DNA of 64,000 bases, taken from the NCBI GenBank assembly GCA_002452815.1, contig DKFM01000008.1, forward strand, positions 124,001 through 188,000, in the 5' to 3' direction. Position numbers and translations under genes: made by a program. The DNA is from Rhodobacteraceae bacterium UBA6796 (GTDB lineage: Bacteria; Pseudomonadota; Alphaproteobacteria; Rhodobacterales; Rhodobacteraceae). The notes beneath the pieces were generated by a model. It saw nothing but the letters and a program-made list of their open reading frames with translations, did no database searches and had not been told where the DNA came from. Positions 35,299 to 44,717 of the stretch are shown here, piece by piece. Position 1 is the first letter of the stretch, and each line of letters opens with the position of its first letter.

Positions 35299-35699
35299 GC
35301 CCGACCCGCCGCCAGCAGGCGTTCTTCGCGCGGCAGCAAGCTGCGCAGCGCCTTGAGCGCCTGATAATGCTGATCCTCCAGAACGGCGGTCGTTGCCTGC
35401 CCGAGCTGGACGCGGCTGTCGTGGTCGGTCAGCACCTGACTCAGTTGTTCGATCCCGCGAAGCAGTTGCATCCGCGCTTCATCCGCATCGGCATCGCCGG
35501 ACAAGACCAGTTGCGCAATGTAGCAGACCCGCCGCACGGGGGTGTTGACCTCTTCGGGGTGGATTGCATCGCGCAGGCGCAGGATATGTGCATTGGGCGT
35601 CATGATCGCGAGGCGCGACCGCCGCTCCCCGTTCTCGATCACCGCGCCGTTGATGAGAACGCGCTCTTTCGGGGCAAGCTTCAGTACGAGACCTGTCAT
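35295..35699 (-). CDS. flbT: Flagellin mRNA regulator FlbT
   Basis: 134 residues, the normal size. Conserved FlbT features: LVLKLAPKERVLINGAVIENG and the helical C-terminal part with LEDQHYQALKALRSLLPREE. In Caulobacter FlbT binds the 5' untranslated region of flagellin mRNA and lowers its stability until hook assembly. It overlaps flaF upstream (ATGA) and the DUF1217 gene downstream (ATGA). The flagellin leader in this same cluster holds two hairpins that could be its target. Confidence 0.95.
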   Translation of the reverse strand: MTGLVLKLAPKERVLINGAVIENGERRSRLAIMTPNAHILRLRDAIHPEEVNTPVRRVCYIAQLVLSGDADADEARMQLLRGIEQLSQVLTDHDSRVQLGQATTAVLEDQHYQALKALRSLLPREERLLAAGRA

Positions 35700-36073
35700 T
35701 CGCTGCCACCTTCCTGCCGCAAGCCGCGCATGATCGAGGTGTTGATGTCCACCAGAATGGCCGCAGAGGCTTCGCCAGCGAGCACCCTTCGGCTATGTGC
35801 CTGAGTGAATTCGTTGAGATAGAAAAGCCGCGCGCGGAGCTGTGCAGGCAGGCCATTGTCGGGTGAGGCAACGTCCGCCGCCAATGTGGTCCAGAGCCTG
35901 CGGTTTTCATAGACAGCCCGGGCGAGCGTGTTGAAGCTGCCTTTCCCGTCGGTACTGGCCTGTTTGAGGCGGTGTGTGATGCGAGCGAACAGCTCGTATT
36001 CGGTTCCGCGCAAGGTGCGGATCGGTTGACTTGGGTTTGCATAAGCCGTTTTGGCCATGGTCGTCGCGTTCAC
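35696..36073 (-). CDS. flaF: Flagellin synthesis regulator FlaF
   Basis: 125 residues from a GTG at 36073. AGGAAGG lies 7 bases before that GTG, whereas the in-frame ATG at 36058 is about 20 bases away from it, so the GTG start is better supported. The protein is helical with RGTEYELFARITHRL and NRRLWTTLAADVASPDNGLP, typical of FlaF, which promotes flagellin translation/secretion in opposition to FlbT. It lies downstream of the flagellin gene. Confidence 0.94.
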   Translation of the reverse strand: MNATTMAKTAYANPSQPIRTLRGTEYELFARITHRLKQASTDGKGSFNTLARAVYENRRLWTTLAADVASPDNGLPAQLRARLFYLNEFTQAHSRRVLAGEASAAILVDINTSIMRGLRQEGGSE

Positions 36074-36127
36074 GGGAAATCCTTCCTGTGGCTGAGTGCA
36101 TCAAGACGCGGCTTTGCCGCGGGGGGC

Positions 36128-36151
36128 GAAGGCGCCCCCAAGGGCGCCTTC
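36128..36151 (-). terminator. Hairpin between flagellin and flaF
   Basis: Arms GAAGGCGCCC and GGGCGCCTTC give a perfect 10-bp stem with a 4-base loop, just past the flagellin stop. There is no U-run, so it probably attenuates or stabilises the flagellin message and lets less transcription into flaF-flbT. Confidence 0.6.
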
Positions 36152-36158
36152 TTCCGTG

Positions 36159-37715
36159 TTATTTGAACAGCGACAGGATGTTCTGGGGCTGCTGGTTCGC
36201 GATGGACAGGGCCTGAATGCCCAGCTGTTGCTGGGTTTGCAGGGCTTGCAGCCGCGCCGACGCCTCTTCCATATCGGCATCGACCAGCGCCCCGATGCCC
36301 GCTTTCATCGAGTCCGACAGGTTGCTGATGAAGGCGGACTGCGTTTCGATGCGCCCGGCCACGGAGCCAAACGACGCCGCCGCTTCGGTGGCGGTGTCGA
36401 TCATCGTTTCGATATTGGCCAACGCGGCTTCGGCCCCCGCGTCGGTGGTCACGTCGATATTGTTGAGACCAAAAAGGCCGCCCGAAGCGGTGCCGCCGGT
36501 CGTCACGTTGAGCGACAGCGCCCGCCCGCCGGTCGAATCGTCGATCGCGAGCGACCATTGGCCCGTGCTTTCGTTGTACTGCGTCTGGGTGGTCACGCCG
36601 CTCGGCGCGTTCGAATCGATTGCGGTTTTCAGCCCCTTGGCCACATCTTCCATGGTCTCGCCGGCACCGGCGATATAGTTGAAAGACTGTCCCGCAACGG
36701 TGACCTTGTAGGTATCGCCATCGTTCACGGCGGCCGCCGTCGAGAAGTCGATCGTTTCGGCGCGCTGCGCGATCGTTCCCGACGTGGCGGTGAGGCCGGT
36801 CACACCGTTCAGCTCTTCGATCACGAGGGTTCCGCCCGAAGCAGGGGCCTGAACCCCGATATTCATGCCTTCGAAGCTGCTGGTGTTGGAAATGACGAGT
36901 TCACCGGTGTTGGTGCCTGCAGTCGCGGTGATGCCCTCGATCCCAAGGGCGTTGATCATGCCTTGCAGCGTATCGCGGATCGTCGTGTCGGTGTCGCCGC
37001 CGGTGACATCCGCGGTGTAGCTCACGGTATTGCCGCCGATGTCGATCGAATACACGTTTCCGTCTGCAGCGGTGCCCGCAAATTGCAGCTGCGCCACCGA
37101 GCCGGTCGCGGCCGAGGTGGCGGTGACCGTTGCGCCGTTGGCGTCGGTGATCGTGCCCAGGTCGGCAACGGTCATGCCCGACAGCGCCGTCGTGCCGGCG
37201 ATGCCAGCCGAGGCCGTCAGATCCTGACGCGCCACATTGATATGCGCGGCCTGAACGGAGCCGTCAGTCTGCCGGTCGAGCGACGAAAGAACCGTGATCG
37301 CCTCGGTGCCTTCGATCAGATTGAGACCGTTGAACTGGGCTGCGCCGACGACCGAATTGATCTGTTCGCGCAATGCCACGATATCGGCCTGAATCTTGTC
37401 ACGGTCGACGTTCGATTCCTGTGCGGCAACGATCTTGCTTTTCATGTCGGTCAGCAGGTCGGTGATCGTCTCTGCGGCGTTTTGTGCCACGGCGACGGTC
37501 GAATCGCCAAGCGCGAGGCTGTCCGAGATGCCCGCGAAGCCTTTCACATCCGATTCCATCACTTTCGAGATGGCCCAGACGGCAGCGTTGTCCTTGGCCG
37601 AACCGACGGATTTGCCCGTCGAGATTTCCGACTGGGTCGCCGCGAGATTCGAGTTGATGCCTTTGAGCGTCTGCAGCGCAACCATCGCGCTGGTGTTGGT
37701 AAGAATACTAGACAT
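36159..37715 (-). CDS. fliC: Flagellin
   Basis: 518 residues. Conserved D0/D1 ends: N-terminal SILTNTSAMVALQTLKGINSN with IGSAKDN-like GKSVGSAKDNAAVW, and C-terminal GALVDADMEEASARLQALQ then QQLGIQALSIANQQPQNIL. The variable middle (about 190-410) is rich in Thr, Gly, Ala and has little sequence conservation. It is secreted without a cleaved signal and polymerises into the filament. AAGGA precedes the ATG. The 200-base leader region carries two hairpins. First gene of a likely fliC-flaF-flbT-DUF1217 unit. Confidence 0.96.
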   Translation of the reverse strand: MSSILTNTSAMVALQTLKGINSNLAATQSEISTGKSVGSAKDNAAVWAISKVMESDVKGFAGISDSLALGDSTVAVAQNAAETITDLLTDMKSKIVAAQESNVDRDKIQADIVALREQINSVVGAAQFNGLNLIEGTEAITVLSSLDRQTDGSVQAAHINVARQDLTASAGIAGTTALSGMTVADLGTITDANGATVTATSAATGSVAQLQFAGTAADGNVYSIDIGGNTVSYTADVTGGDTDTTIRDTLQGMINALGIEGITATAGTNTGELVISNTSSFEGMNIGVQAPASGGTLVIEELNGVTGLTATSGTIAQRAETIDFSTAAAVNDGDTYKVTVAGQSFNYIAGAGETMEDVAKGLKTAIDSNAPSGVTTQTQYNESTGQWSLAIDDSTGGRALSLNVTTGGTASGGLFGLNNIDVTTDAGAEAALANIETMIDTATEAAASFGSVAGRIETQSAFISNLSDSMKAGIGALVDADMEEASARLQALQTQQQLGIQALSIANQQPQNILSLFK

Positions 37716-37777
37716 ATCAGATCCTTAACAGAAACGGCGCTTTGCGCCGGGTTTCACTTGCCGCGGTTCAACGCGGC
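37716..37777 (-). promoter_or_regulatory. Flagellin 5' leader with two hairpins
   Basis: Upstream of the flagellin start the minus strand can form CGGCGC-AAA-GCGCCG (37735-37749), ending 19 bases before the ATG and 8 before the AAGGA site, and GCCGCG-TTGAAC-CGCGGC (37760-37777). They flank the region where a translation regulator would act; FlbT is encoded two genes downstream. No convincing sigma-28 or sigma-54 promoter could be fixed by eye. Confidence 0.5.
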
Positions 37778-37879
37778 GCTCGTGGCGTTCTGACCGATAC
37801 GGATCTGGACCCTGCCTTTCCGTGCCATCCCGTCGGATGCGGGTTGATCCTTGCACTACAAGCCCTAACAGAACGCTAA

Positions 37880-37899
37880 GGCCGGCTCTGTGGCCGGCC
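37880..37899 (-). terminator. Terminator after flgN
   Basis: Minus strand: GGCCGGC, 6-base loop, GCCGGCC, then TTAGCGTTCTG, 30 bases past the flgN stop. A 7-bp GC stem with a modest T-rich tail, separating flgN from flagellin. Confidence 0.6.
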
Positions 37900-37928
37900 C
37901 CAAGTCATTCAGATTTTCGAAGAATGCT

Positions 37929-38273
37929 TTACGCGCGCCGCTCCACCGATCCGGTGTCGGGGTTGATCGTGCGCGCGCGCCCCTGACCGTCATAGCTGTT
38001 GAAGCTTTTCGAGGCGCCCATGATGATTTTCAGTCGCCGTTGTGCCGCCCGGATACCCTTCAGGGCGGCGTTCAGAAGGCGCTGGTTTTCATGCGCCATT
38101 TCACGGATCTTGCCGAGCTCCGCGTCGGGGGCGTCGGCCAGTGCTGCCATCAGGGATTCTTTGCGTCGCGCGGTCTGCAGGATGGCCTCGAACTCGCCAT
38201 GGGTGATCGCATGGCGTTCGGCCCGCAGCAGATCCATCAGAGCTTCGGTTGTCTGTTCCATGGCTTCATGCAT
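37929..38273 (-). CDS. flgN: FlgN-like flagellar chaperone
   Basis: 114 residues from the ATG at 38273, fixed by AAAGGAG upstream and by an 8-base overlap with the preceding gene. Helical, with LMDLLRAERHAITHGEFEAI, then KESLMAALADAP, and the C-terminal FNSYDGQGRA seen in alphaproteobacterial FlgN-like proteins. FlgN holds the hook-filament junction proteins FlgK and FlgL before export; those genes are not in this window. The longer open frame to 38465 overlaps the rod-binding gene and is not homologous. Confidence 0.82.
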   Translation of the reverse strand: MHEAMEQTTEALMDLLRAERHAITHGEFEAILQTARRKESLMAALADAPDAELGKIREMAHENQRLLNAALKGIRAAQRRLKIIMGASKSFNSYDGQGRARTINPDTGSVERRA

Positions 38274-38559
38274 CGCGTTCTCCTTTCTGCAAGGCGTGAA
38301 AGATCGTTTCGGCAAGGCCGACACCCCCGGCGCGCGCCATGTTTCCGGCCTGTTCGTCGCGCAGGAAGGAGGCGAATTGTTCTTCGCCAATGCCGCCGCC
38401 AAAACTGTCGCGCGCGGCGCCGAATCCGGCGTGCTTGAGCATTTCCGACAGGAACGCCGCTTCAAGTTGCACGGCCCTCTGGTGCAACACCGCGTCCCGC
38501 TGCGGCGCCGTGTTCATCGTTGACGGGGGCGCGGCGTTCAGGCCGGCAGGGATGGACAT
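38266..38559 (-). CDS. Rod-binding protein, FlgJ N-terminal-domain type
   Basis: 97 residues. It matches only the rod-binding half of FlgJ (VQLEAAFLSEMLKHAGFGAA, then GGIGEEQFASFLRDEQAGNMA and GGVGLAETIF); the muramidase half found in gamma-proteobacterial FlgJ is absent, as is normal in alphaproteobacteria. It acts in the periplasm as a rod cap or scaffold. GGAGG lies just before the ATG. First gene of the pair with flgN and divergent from fliK across 110 bases. Confidence 0.88.
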   Translation of the reverse strand: MSIPAGLNAAPPSTMNTAPQRDAVLHQRAVQLEAAFLSEMLKHAGFGAARDSFGGGIGEEQFASFLRDEQAGNMARAGGVGLAETIFHALQKGERDA

Positions 38560-38669
38560 GAGAAACCTCCAATTGAAGCGATTTCCACGAGTATGGGCAT
38601 AAGGCGGTAAAGAAGCGGTAACCTCCTTCTGTCATGGTTTGACCATCCCGGGCAGAAGTCGTGAGGACC

Positions 38670-40739
38670 ATGGACCGCGTTGCATTTTCCGAATTTCTGA
38701 TCCCTGCCCCTGCGGGCGTTTCCCGCACTATGGGCGGTGATCTGGCTGATACCCCTGACGATTCGGGGGTTCTGTTCGATGCGCTCGTGGAAGGCGCAAT
38801 CGGAAGTCCGTGCCTTGCCCTGGCGGAGCCTCCGGTGATGACGGAAGGTGCGTTGCCGCTGGCGGCCGGTGAATTCGCGCCGTTTCTTTCGTCGTTCGGC
38901 GATGCGCCGGGGTGGTGGGGGTTCGGTCAGGAAACGGCGGCAATGGATTCGCCGCTGGATGCCGAGATGGCAGCGACTTCGCTCCTGGATTCGCAGCATG
39001 AAGCGGGGGCTCCAATGCCGCCGTCCCGTGTGCCAGAGCAAAAGTTCGAAACCGCAGATGCACAAGCCCCGGTTGGGGGCACGCCCCATCAACATATAGC
39101 TGCCGCCGAGGCCGCGTTGGCTTCATCGTTCTCGATGCCACGGACCGAGGCGACGGTGATTCCAAAGACGGTGGCCCCGTCCGAGGCCGCCGTTCTGTCA
39201 CTGCCGACTGACCAGAAGGGCGTGATGTCGGCGATTGCTGCCGGGGCGCCATCCGAGACGGGTATGGCGGTGCCGCCCGCCGCTGTTGGAAAAGGCCGCG
39301 TGGTGGATTCGCCAACTGTGCTGCCGCAAGCGCCCGGAGTTTCGGGCGCACCTTTGGTGCCACAATCCGAACGGGCTGAAATGCCAGTTCAGACCAAGGA
39401 TATGCCTGAAACCCGGCCCGGTCCGGCCCTGGTTGTTGCGGAGGCACGACAGCCGCCGAAAGACCCGTCTCGACCACAGGTTCGGACCGCCGATCCGGTG
39501 GTTCAGGCCGCCCCGGAAGGGGGCGCCGAGAGCCCGCTTGGTGCGTCAACGCCGCAGTTCGAACGCAGAAGTGAAGATGTGCCGCGAGCCCGGTCGGATG
39601 TGACGGAAGCAACGAAAGTCGTTGCCCCTGCGCCGGGCGGACCGCAAACCCAGTCCGATACACCGCGCGCAAAGCCGGATGCCGGGGCGTTGCAGGCGGG
39701 GGCGCTGACCGTTGCGGCCGCCGGGCAGCACGATATTGAGCCGCCCGCGCCTCAGGGCCAGCCCGGCAACTCCAGCGTGGCAGCGGATATCCAGCTGCGG
39801 TATTTGCCGGCAAGTGCCGTGCCCGCCTGGGCGACTGCCGATGCGGCGGAGGCAGAGTTGCCGCGCAGCGAGGGTCGCGCCCTGCTTACACCAGCGGCGC
39901 CTGAGGACATCACCGCTGCAGCCGGGGATCCAATGGAAGACGGAGCCGCGCCTGTATCCGATAAACGTGAATCGGCGGCCATTTTGCCCGCGCGTCAGCT
40001 CCCCGATCCGATGCCTGGTGCCACGTCAGTGCCCCCCGCCTCCCCCGTCATGGCGCAAGCTTCGTCCCCGGACATCGTGGTTCCGGCCGAGGCCGGGGAG
40101 GACAGCCGAATTGACTCGCGGGATATGCGGTTGATGAGCGAGACGCGTGCAGAGGGGCAACCGCCCCAAAGCCGCGCAAGGGCGAGCGAGGTGCCGGAGC
40201 TTTTGCGGGTCAGGGCGCCCCACCAGATGACTGAGGTAGAGAGCGATCCGGGTGTGCTCGGCGGGCGCGAGATGGCAGCCGACGCGGTTGGAACTGCACC
40301 CAATCCTGTGCGGGTTGCGGTCGGGCCGCAGGCCGTATTGCCACAGGCCATCACGCAGCAGGTCGCGCATGCCGCAGCCAGGGTTGCGGATGGGCCGGTC
40401 GAGTTGACCCTCGCCCCCGAGGAGTTGGGGCGCGTACGTTTGACGCTGCATACATCAGAGGCGGGGATCACCGTGGCGATCCATGCCGAACGTCCTGAAA
40501 CGCTTGATCTTATGCGCCGCAATATCGACCTGCTGGCGCGCGACTTCCGCGATCAGGGCTATGCATCGATTGCCTTCGATTTCGGAAACGACTCCCGGCG
40601 TCAGAACGACCAACCGATGACCGCGTCTGCGGCGACACGGCAAGATACCACAGAGCCCGCCAATGGGGAGGGCCTTGCGCCTGACCTCAGGGTTTCCGGC
40701 GCCCGGCAGTCGCAGGGCGGGCTGGATTTGCGCATGTGA
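38670..40739 (+). CDS. fliK: Flagellar hook-length control protein FliK
   Basis: 689 residues. A long Pro/Ala-rich, low-complexity N-terminal ruler region (about 1-560) is followed by the conserved C-terminal switch domain (about 575-650: VELTLAPEELGRVRLTLHTS and LDLMRRNIDLLARDFRDQGY). FliK measures the hook and switches export from hook to filament. The ATG at 38670 has GAGG four bases upstream; an in-frame GTG at 38661 is an alternative. It is followed by flgD after 12 bases. Confidence 0.88.
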   Translation: MDRVAFSEFLIPAPAGVSRTMGGDLADTPDDSGVLFDALVEGAIGSPCLALAEPPVMTEGALPLAAGEFAPFLSSFGDAPGWWGFGQETAAMDSPLDAEMAATSLLDSQHEAGAPMPPSRVPEQKFETADAQAPVGGTPHQHIAAAEAALASSFSMPRTEATVIPKTVAPSEAAVLSLPTDQKGVMSAIAAGAPSETGMAVPPAAVGKGRVVDSPTVLPQAPGVSGAPLVPQSERAEMPVQTKDMPETRPGPALVVAEARQPPKDPSRPQVRTADPVVQAAPEGGAESPLGASTPQFERRSEDVPRARSDVTEATKVVAPAPGGPQTQSDTPRAKPDAGALQAGALTVAAAGQHDIEPPAPQGQPGNSSVAADIQLRYLPASAVPAWATADAAEAELPRSEGRALLTPAAPEDITAAAGDPMEDGAAPVSDKRESAAILPARQLPDPMPGATSVPPASPVMAQASSPDIVVPAEAGEDSRIDSRDMRLMSETRAEGQPPQSRARASEVPELLRVRAPHQMTEVESDPGVLGGREMAADAVGTAPNPVRVAVGPQAVLPQAITQQVAHAAARVADGPVELTLAPEELGRVRLTLHTSEAGITVAIHAERPETLDLMRRNIDLLARDFRDQGYASIAFDFGNDSRRQNDQPMTASAATRQDTTEPANGEGLAPDLRVSGARQSQGGLDLRM

Positions 40740-40751
40740 AAGGACTGACAG

Positions 40752-41414
40752 ATGACCACAGTGACCGCTGCCACAACGACCGCCAGCACCGTTTCCAGCA
40801 CTACGTCGCGCTCGACCTCTGCGATCAGCTCTGATTTCGAGACTTTCCTCAAGATGCTGACGGTGCAAATGCAAAATCAGGACCCGCTCAATCCGATCGA
40901 GAGTTCGGATTATGCTGTGCAGCTGGCGACGTTTTCCGGGGTCGAGCAACAGGTGAAAACCAACGATCTGCTGGAATCCCTCGCCACGCAGATGGGGGTC
41001 ATGGGGATGACGCAGTTTGCGGGCTGGGTCGGGATGGAGGCGCGTTCCGACGCCCCGGCCTATTACGACGGCACGCCGGTAACAGTGGCACCGAACCCGG
41101 TAACCGGTTCCGATCAGGCGATTCTTGTCGCCTATGACGCTGCCGGGACCGAGGTGTCGCGCGAGGCGGTTGCAGTTTCGGCCGATCCGATCACCTGGGA
41201 CGGGGTCGGCACAAGTGGCAATGAATTGCCCACCGGGCTCTATACGTTCAAGCTCGAATGCTACAACAGCGGCAGCCTGCTTTCGACCGAGACCGTCGAA
41301 ACCTACAACCGGATCGTCGAGGCACAGGGCACGGGCGCAGGCACCGCATTGGTCTTGCGCGGCGGCACGACGATCGACACGGGCGAAGTGACCGCGCTAC
41401 GCGATGCGGGATGA
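40752..41414 (+). CDS. flgD: Flagellar hook-capping protein FlgD
   Basis: 220 residues. A Thr/Ser-rich N-terminus leads into the FlgD signature FETFLKMLTVQMQNQDPLNP and SSDYAVQLATFSGVEQ, followed by the Ig/tudor-like C-terminal domain (about 85-200). It caps the growing hook and is removed later. AAAGGA lies before the ATG, 12 bases after fliK, so the two form an operon. It converges on ubiB with 3 bases between stops. Confidence 0.94.
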   Translation: MTTVTAATTTASTVSSTTSRSTSAISSDFETFLKMLTVQMQNQDPLNPIESSDYAVQLATFSGVEQQVKTNDLLESLATQMGVMGMTQFAGWVGMEARSDAPAYYDGTPVTVAPNPVTGSDQAILVAYDAAGTEVSREAVAVSADPITWDGVGTSGNELPTGLYTFKLECYNSGSLLSTETVETYNRIVEAQGTGAGTALVLRGGTTIDTGEVTALRDAG

Positions 41415-41417
41415 CGC

Positions 41418-42947
41418 TCAGATCACGCAGCCGATCGCAATGCCCGATCCCAAAAGGGCCAGGCCGGCCAGGGTCAATGCCACCCGATGCAGCCGTCGGG
41501 GCGGCTGTGGCGCCGGTTGCGGATCGGCCTGACGTTCAAGTGCAGCTTGCAGCAAGCCGGGCAAACGCGGCCCGAATTGATGCAGAACCTGTACCGTGCG
41601 CATCAGATCATGCAATGCCGCACGGGGGCCGAGCGCGCCGCGAATATAGGTCTCGACGACAGGGCGCGCGGCTTCCCACATGTTGATCGCCGGGTTCAGC
41701 GAGCGCGCGACACCTTCGACCACGACCATGGTGCGCTGCAGCAAGATCAGTTCGGTGCGGGTCTGCATGCCGAAGCGTTCGGTCACCTCGAACAGGTAGG
41801 CCAGCAGCCGCGCCATCGAGATTTGCGTGGCATTCATGCCGAAGATCGGTTCGCCCACCGCACGCAGCGCCAGCGCGAATTCGTTCACGTCACGGTCGGC
41901 GGGCACATAGCCGGCCTCGAAATGCACCTCGGCCACGCGGCGATAGTCACGCTTGATGAAACCCATCAGGATCTCGGCGTAAACCCGGCGGGTATATTCG
42001 TCGATCTGCCCCATGATCCCGAAATCATAGGCGATGATATTGCCGTTCGCGGCGACCTTCAGATTGCCCTGATGCATGTCGGCGTGGAAATAGCCGTCGC
42101 GCAGCGCATGGCTGAGAAACAGTTGCAGCACCCGTTCGGACAGGGCCACGACATCGTGCCCTGCGGCCCGGATCGCGGCCGCGTCGCCCATCGGCAGCCC
42201 CTCGGCCCAGTCAAGCGTCATCACCTGACGACCGGAATAGGCCCAGATCGGCTGCGGCACGGTGAAGCCCGCGTCACCCGCCGTATTGGCGCCGAATTGC
42301 GAGGCGGCCGAAGCCTCGAGCCGCAGGTCGAGTTCGCCGAGAACCACGCCTTCGAAATGTTTGACAACGTCGGTCGGGCGCAGCCTGCGCGAGGCCGGCG
42401 AAAGCCGTTCGATCATGCCTGCGGCGAAATGAAACGCGTCCAGATCGCGGCGGAAGGCGCGTTCGATCCCGGGGCGCAGCACCTTGACCGCCACGCGCTC
42501 GCCGGTTTCGGCCAGAATCGCGGAATGAACCTGTGCGATCGAGGCGGCCGCGACAGGCTCGGAAAATTCGCTGAAAATCGTGGAAACCGGGCGGCCGAGT
42601 TCCTCTTCGACGGTGCGCAGGGCAATCGCCGTCGGAAATGGCGGCAGCTTGTCTTGCAGCACACGCAGCTGATCGGCCAATTCCTGGCCCACGACATCGG
42701 GTCGGGTCGAGAGCACCTGACCAAATTTGATATAGGCCGGCCCCAGTGCGGTGATCGCACGCGTCACCGGCGGCAGGTTCGGGTCGCCCTTGTAGCCCAG
42801 CCATTTGAACGGCCAGCCCATGATCCGCGCCACCAGGCGCAGCCTCGGGGGGGCCTCTACCGCTTCGAGCGCGACTTTCATCGCGCCGGTGCGTTCGAAC
42901 GTGGCGCCGGTGCGGATCAGCCGCCAGATGTTGTGCGGACCGCGCAT
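41418..42947 (-). CDS. ubiB: Ubiquinone biosynthesis protein UbiB (atypical kinase/ATPase)
   Basis: 509 residues. ADCK/UbiB features: the KxGQ motif in [16 protein letters not shown], the Ala-rich loop [11 protein letters not shown], the lysine in [11 protein letters not shown], the catalytic [12 protein letters not shown] and the DFG-like [11 protein letters not shown]-terminal membrane helix (about 487-507) anchors it. UbiB supports ubiquinone synthesis by ATP hydrolysis, possibly extracting lipid intermediates. It begins one base after the ubiE stop, so the pair is an operon. Confidence 0.94.
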   Translation of the reverse strand: MRGPHNIWRLIRTGATFERTGAMKVALEAVEAPPRLRLVARIMGWPFKWLGYKGDPNLPPVTRAITALGPAYIKFGQVLSTRPDVVGQELADQLRVLQDKLPPFPTAIALRTVEEELGRPVSTIFSEFSEPVAAASIAQVHSAILAETGERVAVKVLRPGIERAFRRDLDAFHFAAGMIERLSPASRRLRPTDVVKHFEGVVLGELDLRLEASAASQFGANTAGDAGFTVPQPIWAYSGRQVMTLDWAEGLPMGDAAAIRAAGHDVVALSERVLQLFLSHALRDGYFHADMHQGNLKVAANGNIIAYDFGIMGQIDEYTRRVYAEILMGFIKRDYRRVAEVHFEAGYVPADRDVNEFALALRAVGEPIFGMNATQISMARLLAYLFEVTERFGMQTRTELILLQRTMVVVEGVARSLNPAINMWEAARPVVETYIRGALGPRAALHDLMRTVQVLHQFGPRLPGLLQAALERQADPQPAPQPPRRLHRVALTLAGLALLGSGIAIGCVI

Positions 42948-42948
42948 C

Positions 42949-43704
42949 TTACACCTTCCAGCCGGAATGCAGCGCGGCGATGCCCATCGACAGGTTGCGG
43001 TATTTGACCCGGTCGAACCCGGCCTCGCGGATCATCGAGGCGAAGATCTCTTGATTGGGGAACTTGCGGATCGATTCCACCAGATATTGATAGCTGTCGC
43101 GGTCGTTCGCCACGATCTGCCCCATCACCGGAATGACGTTGAACGAATAGGCGTCATACAGCGATTGCAGCATGTCATTCGGGATCTGGCTGAATTCCAG
43201 CACCATCAACCGCCCGCCGGGGCGCAGCACGCGGTAGGCCTCGCGCAGCGCGTCGGGGATGCGGGTCACGTTTCGAATACCGAACGAGATCGTGTAAACG
43301 TCGAAACTGTTGTCGGCGAAGGGCAGGGCCATCGCGTCGCCCACGACCCATTGCAGGCGATCGGCCATATCTTCGGCTTCGGCGCGTTTCTGGCCCTCGA
43401 TCAGCATCGATTCCGTCATGTCGCAGACGGTCGCGGTGGCGCCGGGTGCGCGTTTGAGGAAGCGGAAGGCCACGTCGCCGGTACCGCCTGCCACATCCAG
43501 CAGCTTCTGCCCCGGGCGCGGCGCCAGCCAATCCATCATCGCATCCTTCCAGACGCGATGGATGCCCAGGCTCATCAGATCGTTCATGATGTCGTATTTC
43601 GAGGCCACCCGCGAAAACACGCCGTGCACCATGCCGGCCTTTTCGCCCTCGTCCACGGTTTTGAAGCCGAAATGCGTGGTCTTGTTCTGATCCGTGCGAG
43701 TCAT
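42949..43704 (-). CDS. ubiE: Ubiquinone/menaquinone C-methyltransferase UbiE
   Basis: 251 residues from the ATG at 43704. SAM-dependent methyltransferase: [20 protein letters not shown], the SAM motif [16 protein letters not shown], and [15 protein letters not shown], all classic UbiE features. It methylates the demethoxy-quinone ring in ubiquinone synthesis. The open frame runs far upstream across mutM on the opposite strand, but that extension is unrelated. It is divergent from mutM across 84 bases. Confidence 0.96.
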   Translation of the reverse strand: MTRTDQNKTTHFGFKTVDEGEKAGMVHGVFSRVASKYDIMNDLMSLGIHRVWKDAMMDWLAPRPGQKLLDVAGGTGDVAFRFLKRAPGATATVCDMTESMLIEGQKRAEAEDMADRLQWVVGDAMALPFADNSFDVYTISFGIRNVTRIPDALREAYRVLRPGGRLMVLEFSQIPNDMLQSLYDAYSFNVIPVMGQIVANDRDSYQYLVESIRKFPNQEIFASMIREAGFDRVKYRNLSMGIAALHSGWKV

Positions 43705-43788
43705 TTGCTCGGGGGCCCTTGCCGATCTGGAAATGTCCCCCTTCTTATAGGGGCCCCGGCGGCCATGACAATGCGACAGGAACATCAG

Positions 43789-44634
43789 ATGCCCGAACTG
43801 CCCGAGGTTGAAACCGTGCGTCGCGGGCTTTTGCCCGCGATGGAGGGCGTGCGGATCGCCCGTGCCGAGGTCAACCGCCCCGATTTGCGCTGGCCCCTGC
43901 CCGAGGGTATGGCCGACCGGCTGACCGGCGCGCGGGTGGTGCAACTGCGGCGACGCTCGAAATACATTCTGGCCGATCTGGACACGGGCGAGAGCCTGCT
44001 GATCCATCTGGGCATGTCGGGGCGGATGCTGGTGTCGGGGGTGATGCTGGGCGGTTTTCATCTGGATCACCCCGCGCCGCAGAAACATGACCATGTGGTG
44101 CTGCACATGGAAGGCGGTGCGCGCGTGACCTTCAACGATGCGCGCCGTTTCGGGGCGATGGATCTGGTGCGCACCGACCGCGAGGCGGCGCATTGGCTGC
44201 TGGCGGGGCTGGGGCCCGAACCCTTCGGCAATGATTTCCACGAAGACTATCTGGTTGCGCGGCTGAAAGGCCGGGCCACGCCGATCAAGGCGGCGCTTCT
44301 GGATCAGCGGATCATCGCGGGGCTGGGCAATATCTATGTGTCCGAAGTGCTGTTTCGCGCGGGTATCGACCCGCGCCGTCAGGCCGGGCGGATCGCGGCG
44401 AAACGGGTGGCCGAGATGGTGCCGGTCATCCGCGCCGTGTTGACCGAGGCGATCGAGGCGGGCGGGTCGAGCCTGCGCGACCATCGTCAGGCCGACGGCG
44501 AGCTGGGCTATTTCCAGCATGCCTTCCGGGTCTATGACCGCGAGGACAAACCCTGCATCCACTGCGGCGCCCCGATCCGCCGCATCGTGCAGTCGGGGCG
44601 TTCCAGTTTCTTCTGCCCGGTGTGCCAGCGCTAG
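43789..44634 (+). CDS. mutM: Formamidopyrimidine-DNA glycosylase (Fpg)
   Basis: 281 residues starting [14 protein letters not shown], the invariant beginning whose Pro2 and Glu3 form the catalytic site after Met removal. The void-filling and helix-two-turn-helix region includes [23 protein letters not shown], seen here as [15 protein letters not shown], and the C-terminal zinc finger has four Cys ([15 protein letters not shown] then FFCPVCQR). It removes 8-oxoguanine and FaPy lesions. CAGGAA precedes the ATG; an upstream open frame to 42805 is antisense to ubiE/ubiB and not real. Confidence 0.97.
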   Translation: MPELPEVETVRRGLLPAMEGVRIARAEVNRPDLRWPLPEGMADRLTGARVVQLRRRSKYILADLDTGESLLIHLGMSGRMLVSGVMLGGFHLDHPAPQKHDHVVLHMEGGARVTFNDARRFGAMDLVRTDREAAHWLLAGLGPEPFGNDFHEDYLVARLKGRATPIKAALLDQRIIAGLGNIYVSEVLFRAGIDPRRQAGRIAAKRVAEMVPVIRAVLTEAIEAGGSSLRDHRQADGELGYFQHAFRVYDREDKPCIHCGAPIRRIVQSGRSSFFCPVCQR

Positions 44635-44717
44635 CTTTGCCGCACCTGCGAAAGCGACTTGATAATCGCCCCGGTCCTGTTAGGACTCCTGCTCATAACA
44701 AGGAAAGGCAAAGCCAC

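Noticed and set aside
37800..37860. Sigma-54 promoter for flagellin (TGGCAC near 37827 on the minus strand)
   Set aside because: The -12 GC is displaced by one base relative to the GG-N10-GC rule, so the match is not convincing.
38636..38657. Short inverted repeat ATGGT-TTG-ACCAT before fliK
   Set aside because: Arms of only 5 bases and no link to a known flagellar regulator; it could easily be chance.
43705..44562. Long N-terminal extension of ubiE across mutM
   Set aside because: The UbiE family starts at the ATG at 43704, and the extension runs antisense through mutM.
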